Program-made: the position numbers and the translations under genes
The notes under the pieces: model-generated
Told to the model about the DNA's origin: nothing
The model's input: the letters and a program-made list of their open reading frames with translations, nothing else
Databases searched by the model: none
In this document: positions 40,201-54,308 of the stretch, one piece after another
How the letters are laid out: each line of letters opens with the position of its first letter
Position numbering within the stretch: the stretch's first letter is position 1
NCBI RefSeq assembly: GCF_014349105.1
Contig: NZ_JACSJI010000024.1
Coordinates: forward strand, 1-60,262
Reading direction: 5' to 3'
DNA length: 60,262 bases
From: Caulobacter sp. 17J80-11
GTDB lineage: Bacteria; Pseudomonadota; Alphaproteobacteria; Caulobacterales; Caulobacteraceae

Positions 40201-41562
40201 ATGCGCAAGCTGCTGGTGATCGGAGTTTCGGCCTTGGCGTTGAGCGCGGGCGCGGTCGCCTACGCCGCCCAGTCGTCGTTCGCGCCCAAGTCCGAGACCT
40301 TCCGCATGCTCGAGCTGTTCGGCGACGTGCTCGCCGTCGTCGAGCAGCAGTACGTCGTCGAAGTCGACGACAAGAAGCTGATCGAAGCGGCCCTGAACGG
40401 CATGCTCACCTCGCTCGACCCGCACTCCAACTACATGAACCCCGAGGAGTACAACGACCTGCGCGAACGCGCGCGCGGCCAGTACAGCGGGGTGGGCCTG
40501 GAGATCACGGTCGACAACAACCTCGTGAAGGTCATCACGCCGATGGACGAGGGCCCGGCCGCCAAGGCGGGCGTGCAGGCCGGCGACGTGATCACCTCGA
40601 TCGACGGCGAGAACACCGTCGGCATGACCCTGAAGAAGGCCGGCGACAAGCTGCGCGGGGCCATGGGCACCAAGGTGCAGGTCACCTTCGCGCGCGAGGG
40701 CGAGGAGAAGCCGATCGAGCGCAACCTGACCCGCGAGGTCATCAACCTGAAATCGGTGCGCGAGCGCGTCGAGGGCGACTACGGCGTGGTGCGCATTTCC
40801 AGCTTCAACGAGAACACCGGCCAGGAGACGGTCGACGCGTTGAACAAGCTGCGCGCCCAGAAGCCCGACATGAAGGGCGTCGTGCTGGACCTGCGCAACA
40901 ACCCCGGCGGCATTCTCGAGCAGTCGGTGGCGGTGGCCGACGCCTTCCTGGAAGGCGGCGAGATCGTCTCCCAGCGCGGCCGCGATCCGCGCGACATCGA
41001 GCGCTACAACGCCACCCCGGGCGACCTGGCCCACGGCCTGCCGGTGGTGGTGCTGATCAACTACGGCTCGGCCTCGGCGGCCGAGATCGTCGCCGGCGCC
41101 CTGAAGGACCACGAGCGGGCGACGGTGGTCGGCCTGACCAGCTTCGGCAAGGGCTCGGTGCAGACGGTGATGCCGTTGCGCTCGGGCCGCGACGGAGCGC
41201 TGCGCCTGACCACGGCGCGCTACTACACGCCCTCGGGGCGCTCGATCCAGAAGACCGGCATCGAGCCGGACCTCGAGGTCGCGCGTTCGGTCAAGGAGGC
41301 GGAGATCGTCTCGGAGTCGAACTTCATCTACAGCGAAGCCGCCTACTCGAACGCGCTCGACGCCGCCGAGAAGGCAGAGCGCAAGGGGCCGCACAAGCCC
41401 ACCGAAGCGCCGCCGGCCGGCTTCGACGAGAAGAAGGACTTCCAGCTGGAGCGCGCCTTCCAGGTGCTGTCCGTGAAGGGCGACCTGAAGGCCCTGCCGA
41501 AGATCGCCGCCCCCGTCCCGGCCAAGGTGGCCGAGGCCCCGGCCGCGGCCGTGAAAAAATAG
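40201..41562 (+). CDS. ctpA: Carboxyl-terminal processing protease CtpA (S41 family)
   Basis: 453 residues. A signal peptide or anchor (MRKLLVIGVSALALSAGAVAYA), then an S41 N-region, a PDZ domain at about residues 95-175 (GVGLEITVDNNLVKVITPMDEG in part), and the protease core. The catalytic Ser is in NYGSASAAEIVAGAL and the general-base Lys in SFGKGSVQ. It is a periplasmic protease that trims proteins from the C-terminus, in Caulobacter linked to envelope quality. An Ala/Pro/Lys-rich tail ends it. The ATG at 40201 gives the signal peptide. Confidence 0.95.
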   Translation: MRKLLVIGVSALALSAGAVAYAAQSSFAPKSETFRMLELFGDVLAVVEQQYVVEVDDKKLIEAALNGMLTSLDPHSNYMNPEEYNDLRERARGQYSGVGLEITVDNNLVKVITPMDEGPAAKAGVQAGDVITSIDGENTVGMTLKKAGDKLRGAMGTKVQVTFAREGEEKPIERNLTREVINLKSVRERVEGDYGVVRISSFNENTGQETVDALNKLRAQKPDMKGVVLDLRNNPGGILEQSVAVADAFLEGGEIVSQRGRDPRDIERYNATPGDLAHGLPVVVLINYGSASAAEIVAGALKDHERATVVGLTSFGKGSVQTVMPLRSGRDGALRLTTARYYTPSGRSIQKTGIEPDLEVARSVKEAEIVSESNFIYSEAAYSNALDAAEKAERKGPHKPTEAPPAGFDEKKDFQLERAFQVLSVKGDLKALPKIAAPVPAKVAEAPAAAVKK

Positions 41563-41588
41563 GTTAAGACCGTCAGGGTTTCTTAACC
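41562..41588. repeat. Inverted repeat after ctpA
   Basis: GGTTAAG at 41562-41568 and CTTAACC at 41582-41588, with an inner ACC/GGT pair, directly at the ctpA stop codon. A weak terminator or an operator are both possible; there is no T-run. Confidence 0.35.
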
Positions 41589-41644
41589 CGCCGGACAGAC
41601 CCTGAGCCTCGGAAACCTCGTCTTCGAGCCGACGCTCAGGGTCC

Positions 41645-42835
41645 ATGTTCGCCAAACGCCGCCTCGCCCTCGCCGGGACCGCCGCCGCCGCGCCGCAATC
41701 GCGGTTCGACGTGCGCGCGCTGCTGGCGTTCGCCAAGAAGCCGTTCGTGGCGCCCGCCGGCGCTGGCGTGCTGTTCATGGGCGCGGCTGCGGTTCTGCTG
41801 ATGGTCGCCGCCGACCCGCGCGCGGGCGCGCCGTCCGTGCGCGTGGCCCTGCAGCGGCCCGCGCCGAAGGCCGCCGCCGCGGCCCCGACCGGCTTCGAAG
41901 CCTTCACCATCGACTCCCTGGGCATGTACCAGGACCTCGCGGTCCCGGGCTTCGACCTGACCGACGCGCCGCCCGTGCAGGGCACAGCCACCATCGAGCT
42001 GCCGGAAGGCGCGGCCGCCTCCGCCGCACCGACCGCCGCCGCGCCGCGCCGCGTCCCGGCCGATCCGCTGCCGGCCGCGCCCCTGGCCGGCGTGAACGTG
42101 CCCGGCCCGCTGGGCCCGATGCCGGTGGTCGCCGCGGACGGCCGCACGCCGTTCGGCGCCTACGCCCGCCCCTTCAAGTCAAACGGCCAGCCCAGGGTCG
42201 CCCTGATCGTCGGCGGCCTGGGCCTGAACGCCGCCGCCACCAAGGCCGCCATCGAACGCCTGCCGCCCGAGATCACCCTGTCTTTCGTGCCCTACGCCGA
42301 AGGCCTGCAGGGCTGGATCGACCTGGCCCGCGCCAACGGCCACGAGGTCCTGCTCGAGATCCCGATGGAGCCGGTGGACTATCCGGACAACGATCCGGGT
42401 CCCTACACCCTGCTGGCCGACGCCCAGCCGGCCGAGACGGTCAAGCGCCTGGAGTGGTTGCTGAGCCGCGCCACCGGCTACTTCGGCGTGACCAACTATC
42501 TGGGCCAGCGGTTCGTGACCTCCGACTCGGGCATGGGCGCCTTCACCGGCGCCCTGAAGAGCCGGGGCCTCGCCTTCATGGACGACGGTTCGGCGCGCAA
42601 GCGCGGCGGCGCCTGGGCCCGGGCCAGCGCCGACGCCATCGTCGACGACCAGCTGTCCGCCCAGGCCATCGCCAGCGAGCTGAACGCGCTCGAGCAGACC
42701 GCCCGCAGCCGCGGCTCGGCGCTCGGTTCCGGCTTCGCCTATCCGGTGACGGTGGAAGTGGCCACCCGCTGGGCCGACGGCCTGAAGAGCCGCGGCCTGC
42801 AACTCGCGCCCGCCTCGGCGGTTGCGCGGCGGTGA
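41645..42835 (+). CDS. Divergent polysaccharide deacetylase family protein (YibQ-like)
   Basis: 396 residues. One membrane helix near residues 35-58 (PAGAGVLFMGAAAVLLMVAA) follows a basic N-terminus, then a Pro/Ala-rich linker of about 120 residues. The periplasmic domain starts at PRVALIVGGLGLN and contains LPPEITLSFVPYAEGLQGWI, EVLLEIPMEP and GYFGVTNYLGQRF. This is the divergent deacetylase fold (YibQ group), commonly found downstream of EnvC-like and CtpA genes. The usual NodB metal triad is not evident, so activity is uncertain. Confidence 0.85.
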   Translation: MFAKRRLALAGTAAAAPQSRFDVRALLAFAKKPFVAPAGAGVLFMGAAAVLLMVAADPRAGAPSVRVALQRPAPKAAAAAPTGFEAFTIDSLGMYQDLAVPGFDLTDAPPVQGTATIELPEGAAASAAPTAAAPRRVPADPLPAAPLAGVNVPGPLGPMPVVAADGRTPFGAYARPFKSNGQPRVALIVGGLGLNAAATKAAIERLPPEITLSFVPYAEGLQGWIDLARANGHEVLLEIPMEPVDYPDNDPGPYTLLADAQPAETVKRLEWLLSRATGYFGVTNYLGQRFVTSDSGMGAFTGALKSRGLAFMDDGSARKRGGAWARASADAIVDDQLSAQAIASELNALEQTARSRGSALGSGFAYPVTVEVATRWADGLKSRGLQLAPASAVARR

Positions 42836-43311
42836 CCCCGCTAGACCTCGACCTCTATCGCCCCAACGTCGGCGTCGTCCTCTTCAACGCAGAGGGCCGC
42901 GTCTGGCTGGGCCGCCGCGCCGGCACGCCGGGGCCCTACAACTGGCAGTTCCCCCAGGGCGGCGTCGACGACGGCGAGGACTGGGAGACGGCGGCGCGCC
43001 GCGAGCTGCGGGAAGAGACCGGCGTGGTCTCTATCCGCCCGCTGGGCGAGACCGAGGGCTGGATCACCTACGACTTCCCGCCCGAGGCCGAGGGCTCGAA
43101 GATCGCCAAGGGCTGGCGCGGCCAGAAGCAGAAATGGTTCGCCTACCGGTTCGAGGGCGAGGACGCCGAGGTGAACCTCGAAGCCCACCCGCCGGCCGAG
43201 TTCGACGCTTGGCGCTGGGCCGACCTCGGCGAGGTGCTGGACCTGGTCGTGCCCTTCAAGCGCGCCGCCTACGAGCAGGTGGTCGCGGCCTTCAAGGCGT
43301 TCGCGGCGTAG
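42832..43311 (+). CDS. rppH: RNA 5'-pyrophosphohydrolase RppH
   Basis: 159 residues. YRPNVGVVLFNAEGRVWLGRR begins it, and the Nudix box is GGVDDGEDWETAARRELREETG. NWQFPQGG and KWFAYRFEG fit the RppH/invasion-protein group. It removes pyrophosphate from mRNA 5' ends or cleaves dinucleoside polyphosphates. The GTG start overlaps the stop of the deacetylase gene (GTGA), so the two are coupled. It is convergent with the histidine kinase gene (nine-base gap). Confidence 0.93.
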   Translation: MTPLDLDLYRPNVGVVLFNAEGRVWLGRRAGTPGPYNWQFPQGGVDDGEDWETAARRELREETGVVSIRPLGETEGWITYDFPPEAEGSKIAKGWRGQKQKWFAYRFEGEDAEVNLEAHPPAEFDAWRWADLGEVLDLVVPFKRAAYEQVVAAFKAFAA

Positions 43312-43320
43312 GTCCCGTCT

Positions 43321-45414
<2,094 letters not shown>

Positions 45415-45481
45415 GGCACGCTTCCTCCTGCTCGGGAGGAGCCTGGGCCGCAGCCTCTTAAAGTTTGGTGCGCGTTAAGGC

Positions 45482-46432
45482 TTAAAGCAGGCGGATTTCG
45501 CGCAAGCGTTGCTGAAGGTAGTCGTCCGCCGTGATCGGCTCCGGATAGCGGTCCGGGTTTTCCGCCGAGATGCAGCCCGGCAGGGTGCGGATCAGATATT
45601 CCGGCTCGAAGTGCAGGAAGAAGGGCGTGGAGTAGCGCGAGAAGCCGCGCCGTTCCGGGGCCGGATTGACCACCCGGTGGGTGGTCGAGGGCAGCACGTG
45701 GTTGGTCAGGCGCTGCAGCATGTCGCCGATGTTGCAGACCAGCGCGCCCGGGGGCGGATTGATCGGCAGCCACTGGCCGTCGCGGTCCTTGACCTGCAGG
45801 CCGGCCTCTTCGGCGCCCAGCAGCAAGGTGATGACGTTGATGTCCTCGTGCGCCCCGGCCCGCACGCCCGGTGCGTCCGCCGGCACCGGCGGGTAGTGCA
45901 GCAGGCGCAGCACGCTGTTGCCCAGCGCGACCTTGTCCGCGAAGAAGTCGAGCGGCAGGTCCAGCCCGCGCGCGATCGCCCGCAGCACCTTGGCGCCCAT
46001 GTCGTCCAGCGCGCCGTAGAGGGCGCCGACATACTCGTGGAAGCCCTCGATCTCGGTCGGCCACAGGTTGTCGGGCATGTAGCGGCGATAGGGGTGGTCT
46101 TCCGGCAGGTCGCGGCCGACGTGCCAGAATTCCTTCAGGTCGACGGTGTCGGCGTCCTTGGCGGCTTCCGTGCCGAACGGGGTGTAGCCGCGCGCGCCGC
46201 CAGTCCCGGGGATGTGATAGGCGCGCTTGACCGCGTCCGGCAGGGCGAAGAAGGCGCGGGTCCGCGCCAGCGCCCCGTCGATCACCGCCTGGTCCAGGCC
46301 ATGGTCGGAGATCACCGCGAAGCCGTACCGGCGGAAGGACGCGCCGAGCGCCTCGGCGAAGCCGTCGAAGTCGGTCTCGCAGCGGCGCATGGACACCGGT
46401 TCGATGGCGGAGGCGGGGGCGTCGACGCTCAC
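45482..46432 (-). CDS. 2-oxoglutarate/Fe(II) oxygenase, isopenicillin N synthase-like
   Basis: 316 residues. An N-terminal DIOX_N part (GFAEALGASFRRYGFAVISDHGL) precedes the catalytic jellyroll. The iron ligands are the H-x-D of AGAHEDINVITLLLG and the distal His of STTHRVVNP; RYSTPFFLHF carries the 2-oxoglutarate or substrate-binding Arg and Ser. It resembles the plant-like dioxygenase family found in many proteobacteria, where substrates are mostly unknown. GTG start. It lies 67 bases upstream of the kinase gene on the same strand. Confidence 0.9.
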   Translation of the reverse strand: MSVDAPASAIEPVSMRRCETDFDGFAEALGASFRRYGFAVISDHGLDQAVIDGALARTRAFFALPDAVKRAYHIPGTGGARGYTPFGTEAAKDADTVDLKEFWHVGRDLPEDHPYRRYMPDNLWPTEIEGFHEYVGALYGALDDMGAKVLRAIARGLDLPLDFFADKVALGNSVLRLLHYPPVPADAPGVRAGAHEDINVITLLLGAEEAGLQVKDRDGQWLPINPPPGALVCNIGDMLQRLTNHVLPSTTHRVVNPAPERRGFSRYSTPFFLHFEPEYLIRTLPGCISAENPDRYPEPITADDYLQQRLREIRLL

Positions 46433-46566
46433 GGGGAAACCTCGGACTGTCGTTTCTGGGGCGCTTTCTACAGGGTTCGCGCCGAGGAAACAGGGGGGCG
46501 AGAGGGGGGAACCGTCGCCGTTAGCTTCACGTTGTCAGGCCGGATCAGCCACGAGGATTCCGGCGC

Positions 46567-47238
46567 ATGATCTCCAGGAATGTCGCCCTCTGCGCGGCGA
46601 CGGCCGCGCTGCTAGCGGCCTGCTCGACGCTGGACCGGTACACCGGCCAGGTCCGCCGCAACAACACCGCGACCGGCGCGCTCATGGGCGCCGTCGGCGG
46701 CGCGGCTTTGGGCTACGCCACCAACACCAACAAGAGCGAGGAGGGGCGGACCAACGCCCTGATCGGCGCCGGCATCGGCGCGCTCGCCGGCGCCGGGATC
46801 GGCCGCTACATGGACCGCCAGGAGGCCGAGCTGCAGCACCACCTGGCCGGGAGCGGGGTGGGCGTGATCCGGCAGGGCGAGAACATCGTCCTGCAGATGC
46901 CCGGCGACGTCACCTTCGCCCTGGACAGCGCCGCCATCCAGCCGCGCTTCGATCCGGTGCTCGACGACGTCGCCGCCGTGCTGAACCGCTATCCGGCCAC
47001 CTATGTCGACATCGTGGGTCACGCCAGCGCCGACGGGTCGGACGCCCACAACCAGGTGCTGTCGGAACGGCGCGCCCTGGCGGTCGGCGACTACCTGCTC
47101 AGCCACAAGGTGCTGCGCGCCCGCCTGTTCGTCGCCGGCCGCGGCGAGAGCGAACCGATCGCCTCGAACGCCACGCAGCAGGGCCGCGCCCAGAACCGCC
47201 GGGTGGAGATCATCCTGCGTCCGCACACCACCACCTGA
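46567..47238 (+). CDS. OmpA family outer-membrane lipoprotein with glycine zipper
   Basis: 223 residues. The lipobox is LLAACS (MISRNVALCAATAALLAAC start). A glycine-zipper part follows (GALMGAVGGAALGY, ALIGAGIGALAGAGIGRYMD), as in YiaD/YfgH-like proteins. The OmpA C-terminal peptidoglycan-binding domain covers about residues 110-220, with FALDSAAIQPRF, VDIVGHASADGS and NRRVEIIL. It likely links the outer membrane to peptidoglycan. It is divergent from the oxygenase gene. Confidence 0.92.
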   Translation: MISRNVALCAATAALLAACSTLDRYTGQVRRNNTATGALMGAVGGAALGYATNTNKSEEGRTNALIGAGIGALAGAGIGRYMDRQEAELQHHLAGSGVGVIRQGENIVLQMPGDVTFALDSAAIQPRFDPVLDDVAAVLNRYPATYVDIVGHASADGSDAHNQVLSERRALAVGDYLLSHKVLRARLFVAGRGESEPIASNATQQGRAQNRRVEIILRPHTTT

Positions 47239-47258
47239 GCGGGTCCCCAGCGGATGCG

Positions 47259-47290
47259 AAAAGGGCGGCCGCTCCGGGGAGCGGCCGCCC
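47259..47290 (-). terminator. Terminator of ugd (minus strand)
   Basis: Perfect 13-base stem GGGCGGCCGCTCC / GGAGCGGCCGCCC with a two-base centre; read on the minus strand it is followed by TTTTCGC. It lies 24 bases past the ugd stop and may serve the convergent OmpA gene too. Confidence 0.8.
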
Positions 47291-47314
47291 TCGTCGCTTC
47301 AGGCATCCACCGGC

Positions 47315-48619
47315 TTAGACGCGGCCGATGCTGGTGTAGTTGAAGCCGCGGGCGCGCATGTCGTCGGGGCGGTAGACGTTGCGAAGGTCCACCAACGTCG
47401 GGCTGCGCAGCAGCAGCCGCACGCGGTCCAGGTCCAGCGCGCGGAACTGGTCCCACTCGGTGACGATGACCATCGCGTCCGCGCCGGTGATGGCCTCGTA
47501 GGGGCCGTCCTTGAACACCACGCCCGACAGCATCTTCTCGGCCTCGTGCATGCCTTCCGGATCGAAGGCCTGGACGGTGGCGCCCTTCGCCTGCAGGGCA
47601 GGGACGATGTCCAGCGAGGGAGAGTCGCGCATGTCGTCGGTGTTGGGCTTGAAGGTCAGGCCCAGCAGGCCGACGGTCTTGCCCTGCAGGTCGCCGCCCA
47701 TGGCCGCGGCGATCTTCTCGGCCATGGCCTTCTTGCGGGCGTTGTTCACCTCGACAGTGGTCTCGACCAGGCGGATCGGCGCGCCGTAATCGGCCGCCGT
47801 ACGCACCAGGGCCAGCGTGTCCTTCGGGAAGCACGAGCCGCCGTAGCCGGGGCCGGCGTGCAGGAACTTGGAGCCGATGCGGTTGTCCAGGCCGATGCCG
47901 CGGGCCACCTGGTTCACGTCCGCGCCGACCTTCTCGCAGATGTCGGCGATCTCGTTGATGAAGGTGATCTTCAGCGCCAGGAAGGCGTTGGCGGCGTACT
48001 TGATCAGCTCCGAGGTGCGCCGGCCGGTGAAGACCAGCGGCGTCTCGTTCAGGTTCAGCGGGCGGTACAGCTCGGACATGACGTGGCGCGCGCGCTCGTC
48101 GTCCGTGCCGACCACGACCCGGTCGGGCCGCTTGAAGTCGTTGATGGCCGCGCCCTCGCGCAGGAACTCCGGGTTGGAGACCACGGCGAACTGGGCGTCG
48201 GGGCGGCGCTTCTTGATGATCTCTTCGATCTCGTCGCCGGTGCCGACCGGCACGGTCGACTTGGTCACCACCACGGTGAAGCCGTCCATCAGGTCGGCGA
48301 TCTCTTCGGCGGCGGCGTAGACGTAGGACAGGTCGGCGTGACCGTCGCCGCGGCGCGACGGCGTGCCCACGGCGATGAACACCGCGTCGGCGTCCTTGAT
48401 GGCGTCCGCCGCCTCAGTGGTGAAGAACAGCCGCTCCTCGCGCACGTTGGTGGCGACCAACTGGTCCAGGCCGGGCTCGAAGATCGGGATTTCGCCCTGC
48501 TTCAGGCGCTCGATCTTGGACGCGTCCTTGTCGACGCAGGTCACCACGTGGCCGAAGTCAGCGAAACAGGCTCCGGAGACCAGCCCAACGTAGCCGGTCC
48601 CGATCATCGCGACACGCAT
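47315..48619 (-). CDS. ugd: UDP-glucose 6-dehydrogenase
   Basis: 434 residues. The NAD-binding loop is MIGTGYVGLVSGACFADFGH, NPEFLREGAAI is the central signature, and GPGYGGSCFPKDT contains the catalytic Cys; TFKPNTDDMRDSPS marks the C-terminal domain. It oxidises UDP-glucose to UDP-glucuronate for capsule, exopolysaccharide or LPS sugars. It lies downstream of the rfb genes on the same strand with a 120-base gap, so it may have its own promoter. Confidence 0.96.
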   Translation of the reverse strand: MRVAMIGTGYVGLVSGACFADFGHVVTCVDKDASKIERLKQGEIPIFEPGLDQLVATNVREERLFFTTEAADAIKDADAVFIAVGTPSRRGDGHADLSYVYAAAEEIADLMDGFTVVVTKSTVPVGTGDEIEEIIKKRRPDAQFAVVSNPEFLREGAAINDFKRPDRVVVGTDDERARHVMSELYRPLNLNETPLVFTGRRTSELIKYAANAFLALKITFINEIADICEKVGADVNQVARGIGLDNRIGSKFLHAGPGYGGSCFPKDTLALVRTAADYGAPIRLVETTVEVNNARKKAMAEKIAAAMGGDLQGKTVGLLGLTFKPNTDDMRDSPSLDIVPALQAKGATVQAFDPEGMHEAEKMLSGVVFKDGPYEAITGADAMVIVTEWDQFRALDLDRVRLLLRSPTLVDLRNVYRPDDMRARGFNYTSIGRV

Positions 48620-48739
48620 CGACGAACCTTCCAGTTTGATGAGGCGCCCCGCGTCTGCGGCGGAGCTTCCAAGGTCCCGAGGAGATAGCTTTTCCGGGGC
48701 TTCGACGCCAGTGGCCCGGACGCGTTCGGCGAGCGCGGT

Positions 48740-49618
48740 TCACCCTTTTCGGCGGGCCAGCACCTCCAGAGCCGCTTCTCGCCAGGGTCGCGGCGGCGCA
48801 AGAAATTCGCGTTCCAGTCGACCGGTGCCGAGCTCGGCCCGCAGCGGGCGCACGGCGGCCGCTGGAAAGGCGGCCGAGGCCACGCCTTCGACCGGCGGGC
48901 CGCCGCCGGCCAGGGCGAACAGCTCCTCCGCGAAGGCGCGGCGCGAGACGGCGCCGGCGTTGGCGAAGTGCAGCAGGCCGAAGATCGGGTCGCCCGCCGG
49001 AGCTGTGACGAGGCGCGGGGCCAGGTCCAGCACGAAGGCGGCGGCGTCCAGGGCCGAGGTGGCGCGGCCGATCTGGTCCTCGACAATGCGCAGCGGCTCG
49101 CGCCGGCCGGCCTGGGACAGGATCCAGCTGAAGAAGTTCGTCCCCCACGGCGAGAACACCCAGGACACCCGCACGACCAGGGCGCGCGGGCATGCGGCCA
49201 GCACCGCCCGCTCGCCGGCCAGCTTGGAGCGGCCGTAGGCGTTCAAAGGGCGCGGCGCGTCCCCTTCGGCGTAGGGCGCCCCCTTTTCGCCGTCGAACAC
49301 GTAGTCGGTGGAGAAATGGACCAGCGGCAGGTCGCGCCGGGCGCAGGCCTCGGCCATGGCCTGAGGCGCCTCGGCGTTGACCGCGAAAGCCTCCTCCTCG
49401 GCGGCTTCGGCGTCGTCCACGCGGGTGAAGGCGGCGGCGTTGACCACCAGGTCGACCGGCCCGGCCTCGCGCACGGCGCGGGCGACCGCGTCGGACGCGC
49501 GCAGGTCCACGCGGGACCGGTCGAGGGCGACGATCTCGACGTCGCGCCGGGCGGCCTGGTCGACCAGCGCCCGGCCGATCTGACCGGTCGAGCCGAACTG
49601 CAGGACCCGCAGGCTCAT
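48740..49618 (-). CDS. rfbD: dTDP-4-dehydrorhamnose reductase
   Basis: 292 residues. LQFGSTGQIGRALV is the nucleotide loop, and VDLVVNAAAFTRVDDAEAAEE, HFSTDYVFDGEKGAPYAEGD and NAYGRSKLAGE (catalytic Tyr-x3-Lys) are the family signatures. It performs the last step to dTDP-L-rhamnose. The ATG overlaps the rfbB stop (ATGA), so it is coupled to it. Confidence 0.95.
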   Translation of the reverse strand: MSLRVLQFGSTGQIGRALVDQAARRDVEIVALDRSRVDLRASDAVARAVREAGPVDLVVNAAAFTRVDDAEAAEEEAFAVNAEAPQAMAEACARRDLPLVHFSTDYVFDGEKGAPYAEGDAPRPLNAYGRSKLAGERAVLAACPRALVVRVSWVFSPWGTNFFSWILSQAGRREPLRIVEDQIGRATSALDAAAFVLDLAPRLVTAPAGDPIFGLLHFANAGAVSRRAFAEELFALAGGGPPVEGVASAAFPAAAVRPLRAELGTGRLEREFLAPPRPWREAALEVLARRKG

Positions 49619-50667
49619 CGGCTGAGCCCCAGCCGCCCGCCGTCGAAGCCGCCGGCGCGGGCGGCGGCGATCCAGCCGGGATTGTCCAGCATCCAGCGCA
49701 CGGTCCGTTCCAGCCCCTCGTTCAGGGCGACCCGCGGGCTCCAACCCAGGTCGGCCTGGATCTTGGAGGCGTCCAGCGCATAGCGGAAGTCGTGGCCGGG
49801 CCGATCGTCGACGAAGCTGATCTGCTCGGCGTAGGCGCCGCCGTCCTTGCGCGGCGCGATCGTGTCGAGCACGCCGCACAGCTTGAGCGCCAGGTCGAGG
49901 TTGGCGGCTTCCGCCCGGGCGCCGATGGCGTAGGTCTCGCCGGCGCGGCCCTTCTCGAGCACCAGCAGCAGGGCCTCGGCGTGGTCCTCCACGAAGAGCC
50001 AGTCGCGCACGTTCGTCCCGCCGCCGTAGATCGGGATGGGCCGCCCCTCCAGGGCGGAGAGCACCACGGTCGGGATCAGCTTCTCCGGATGCTGGAACGG
50101 CCCGTAATTGTTCGAGCAGTTGGTGGTGACCACGTTCAGCCCGTAGGTCGCGCCCCACGCCCGGGCCAGCAGGTCGGCCGCCGCCTTCGACGCCGCGTAA
50201 GGCGAATTGGGCCGATAGGGCGAAGCCTCGTCGAAGGCGCCGTCGGCGCCCAGCGCGCCGAACACCTCGTCGGTCGAGACGTGATGGAAGCGGAAGAGGT
50301 CGCGCTCGGCCCCGGGCAGGCCGTCGCGGAAACGCGCGGCGGCGTCCAGCATCACCGCCGCGCCCAGCGCGTTGGTCTCCACGAAGGCCAGCGGGCCGTC
50401 GATCGAGCGGTCCACGTGGCTTTCGGCCGCGAGGTGCATGACCGCGTCGGGCCGCCGGCGCGCGAAGATGTCGGCCATGGCGGCGCGGTCGCGCACGTCG
50501 GCCTTTTCGAAGGCGTAGAGCGGCGAGCCCTCCGCCTCCGCCACGTTGGCCGGATTGGCGGCGTAGGTGAGGGCGTCGACGTTCACGACCTCGATCCCGC
50601 GCCGGACGGCCTGCCGCACCACCGCCGAGCCGATAAAGCCGCAGCCGCCGGTGACCAGCAGCCTCAC
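49615..50667 (-). CDS. rfbB: dTDP-glucose 4,6-dehydratase
   Basis: 350 residues. LLVTGGCGFIGSAVVRQAV binds NAD, LAAESHVDRSIDGP and HHVSTDEVFGALG hold the dehydratase active site, and SPYAASKAAADLL contains Tyr-x3-Lys; NCSNNYGPFQHPEKLIP is diagnostic for RmlB. The GTG at 50667 overlaps the rfbC stop (GTGA). rfbA, the thymidylyltransferase that supplies dTDP-glucose, is not in the window. Confidence 0.95.
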   Translation of the reverse strand: MRLLVTGGCGFIGSAVVRQAVRRGIEVVNVDALTYAANPANVAEAEGSPLYAFEKADVRDRAAMADIFARRRPDAVMHLAAESHVDRSIDGPLAFVETNALGAAVMLDAAARFRDGLPGAERDLFRFHHVSTDEVFGALGADGAFDEASPYRPNSPYAASKAAADLLARAWGATYGLNVVTTNCSNNYGPFQHPEKLIPTVVLSALEGRPIPIYGGGTNVRDWLFVEDHAEALLLVLEKGRAGETYAIGARAEAANLDLALKLCGVLDTIAPRKDGGAYAEQISFVDDRPGHDFRYALDASKIQADLGWSPRVALNEGLERTVRWMLDNPGWIAAARAGGFDGGRLGLSR

Positions 50668-51263
50668 GCCGCCTCGCCGACGCTGAAGGGCGAGGTCCAG
50701 TCGCGCCAAAGCGGCGCGCCGGCGTCCTTGTCGGAGATCACCACCCGGGCCGGATCGACGCCCCAGTCGATGGCCAGGTCGGGGTCGTTCCAGGCCACCG
50801 CTCCGTCGTGCGGGCCGGAATAGTGGGCGTCGGTCTTGTAGGTGGCCACGGTGTCGGGCTCGAGCGTGACCATGCCGTGCAGGAAGCCGCGCGGGGCCAG
50901 GATCTGCAGGCCGTTCTCGGCCGACAGCTCGATGGTCACCGCCCGGCCGAAGGTGGGCGAGCCCCGCCTGGCGTCGACCACGGCGTCGGCCACCCGCCCG
51001 CGCGCGACGGAGACCAGCTTGGTCTGCTGGGCCGGCGGCGACTGATAGTGCAGGCCCCGGACCGTGAACGGCCGGGCCGAGTGGGACAGGTTGTCCTGGA
51101 CGAAGTCGATGTCCAGGCCGGCTTCCGCGTAGGTGCGCCGGTTCCAGGCCTCGACAAAGAAGCCGCGTCCGTCGGCCATGCGCCGGGGGCGGAACAGCAC
51201 GACCTCGGGCAGGGCGGTGGGGATGACCTCGAGCCGGTCGGTGGAGCGATAGCGGGCGGGCAT
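50664..51263 (-). CDS. rfbC: dTDP-4-dehydrorhamnose 3,5-epimerase
   Basis: 199 residues of the RmlC cupin fold. FFVEAWNRRTYAEAGLDIDFVQDNLSHS (in part), VRGLHYQ with the catalytic His, VVDARRGSPTFG and PRGFLHGMVTLE are all typical. It is the first gene of rfbC-rfbB-rfbD and reads away from pseB, so the promoter for this set must lie in the 333-base divergent gap. Confidence 0.95.
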   Translation of the reverse strand: MPARYRSTDRLEVIPTALPEVVLFRPRRMADGRGFFVEAWNRRTYAEAGLDIDFVQDNLSHSARPFTVRGLHYQSPPAQQTKLVSVARGRVADAVVDARRGSPTFGRAVTIELSAENGLQILAPRGFLHGMVTLEPDTVATYKTDAHYSGPHDGAVAWNDPDLAIDWGVDPARVVISDKDAGAPLWRDWTSPFSVGEAA

Positions 51264-53849
<2,586 letters not shown>

Positions 53850-53853
<4 letters not shown>

Positions 53854-54308
53854 CCGGTCCGACCCTGCGGCTGCGCCCGGCGGGCATGGCCGACGCCGCC
53901 CGCCTCTTGGCCTGGCGCAACGATCCGGTGACCCGGGCCATGTCGGTCGACACGGCCGAGGTCGACCTCGACACGCACATGGCCTGGCTGGACCGGTCGC
54001 TGGCCCGCACCGACCGGCTGCTGTTCGTGGGCGAGGCGACCCGCACCGACGAGGCGATCGGGACCCTGCGCTTCGACGAGGCCGGGCCCGGCGTCTGGGA
54101 GGTCAGCATCACCGTCGCCCCCGAGCTGCGCGGCCTGGGCTGGAGCGGCAAGCTGCTGGGCGCGGGCGTCGCGCACATGGCCGACGTCGCCCTGACCGCG
54201 CGCGTGCGCACCGACAACGACCGTTCGCTGCGCCTGTTCGAGGAGGCCGGCTTCTGCCGCACCGGCGAGGCCGACGGCTTCGTGTTCTTCCGGAGGGAGG
54301 CGCCGTGA
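53850..54308 (+). CDS. pseH: GNAT acetyltransferase, PseH-like
   Basis: 152 residues from a TTG that overlaps the pseC stop (TTGA). LRLRPAGMADAARLLAWRNDPVTRAMS, HMAWLDRSLARTDRLLFVGEA and the later VRTDNDRSLRLFEEAGF follow the GNAT domain that is found alone as PseH or fused behind PseG in many clusters. It would acetylate the C4 amine of the PseC product. The other GNAT of the operon could do this instead; position directly after pseC favours this one. An ATG at 53886 is an alternative start. Confidence 0.7.
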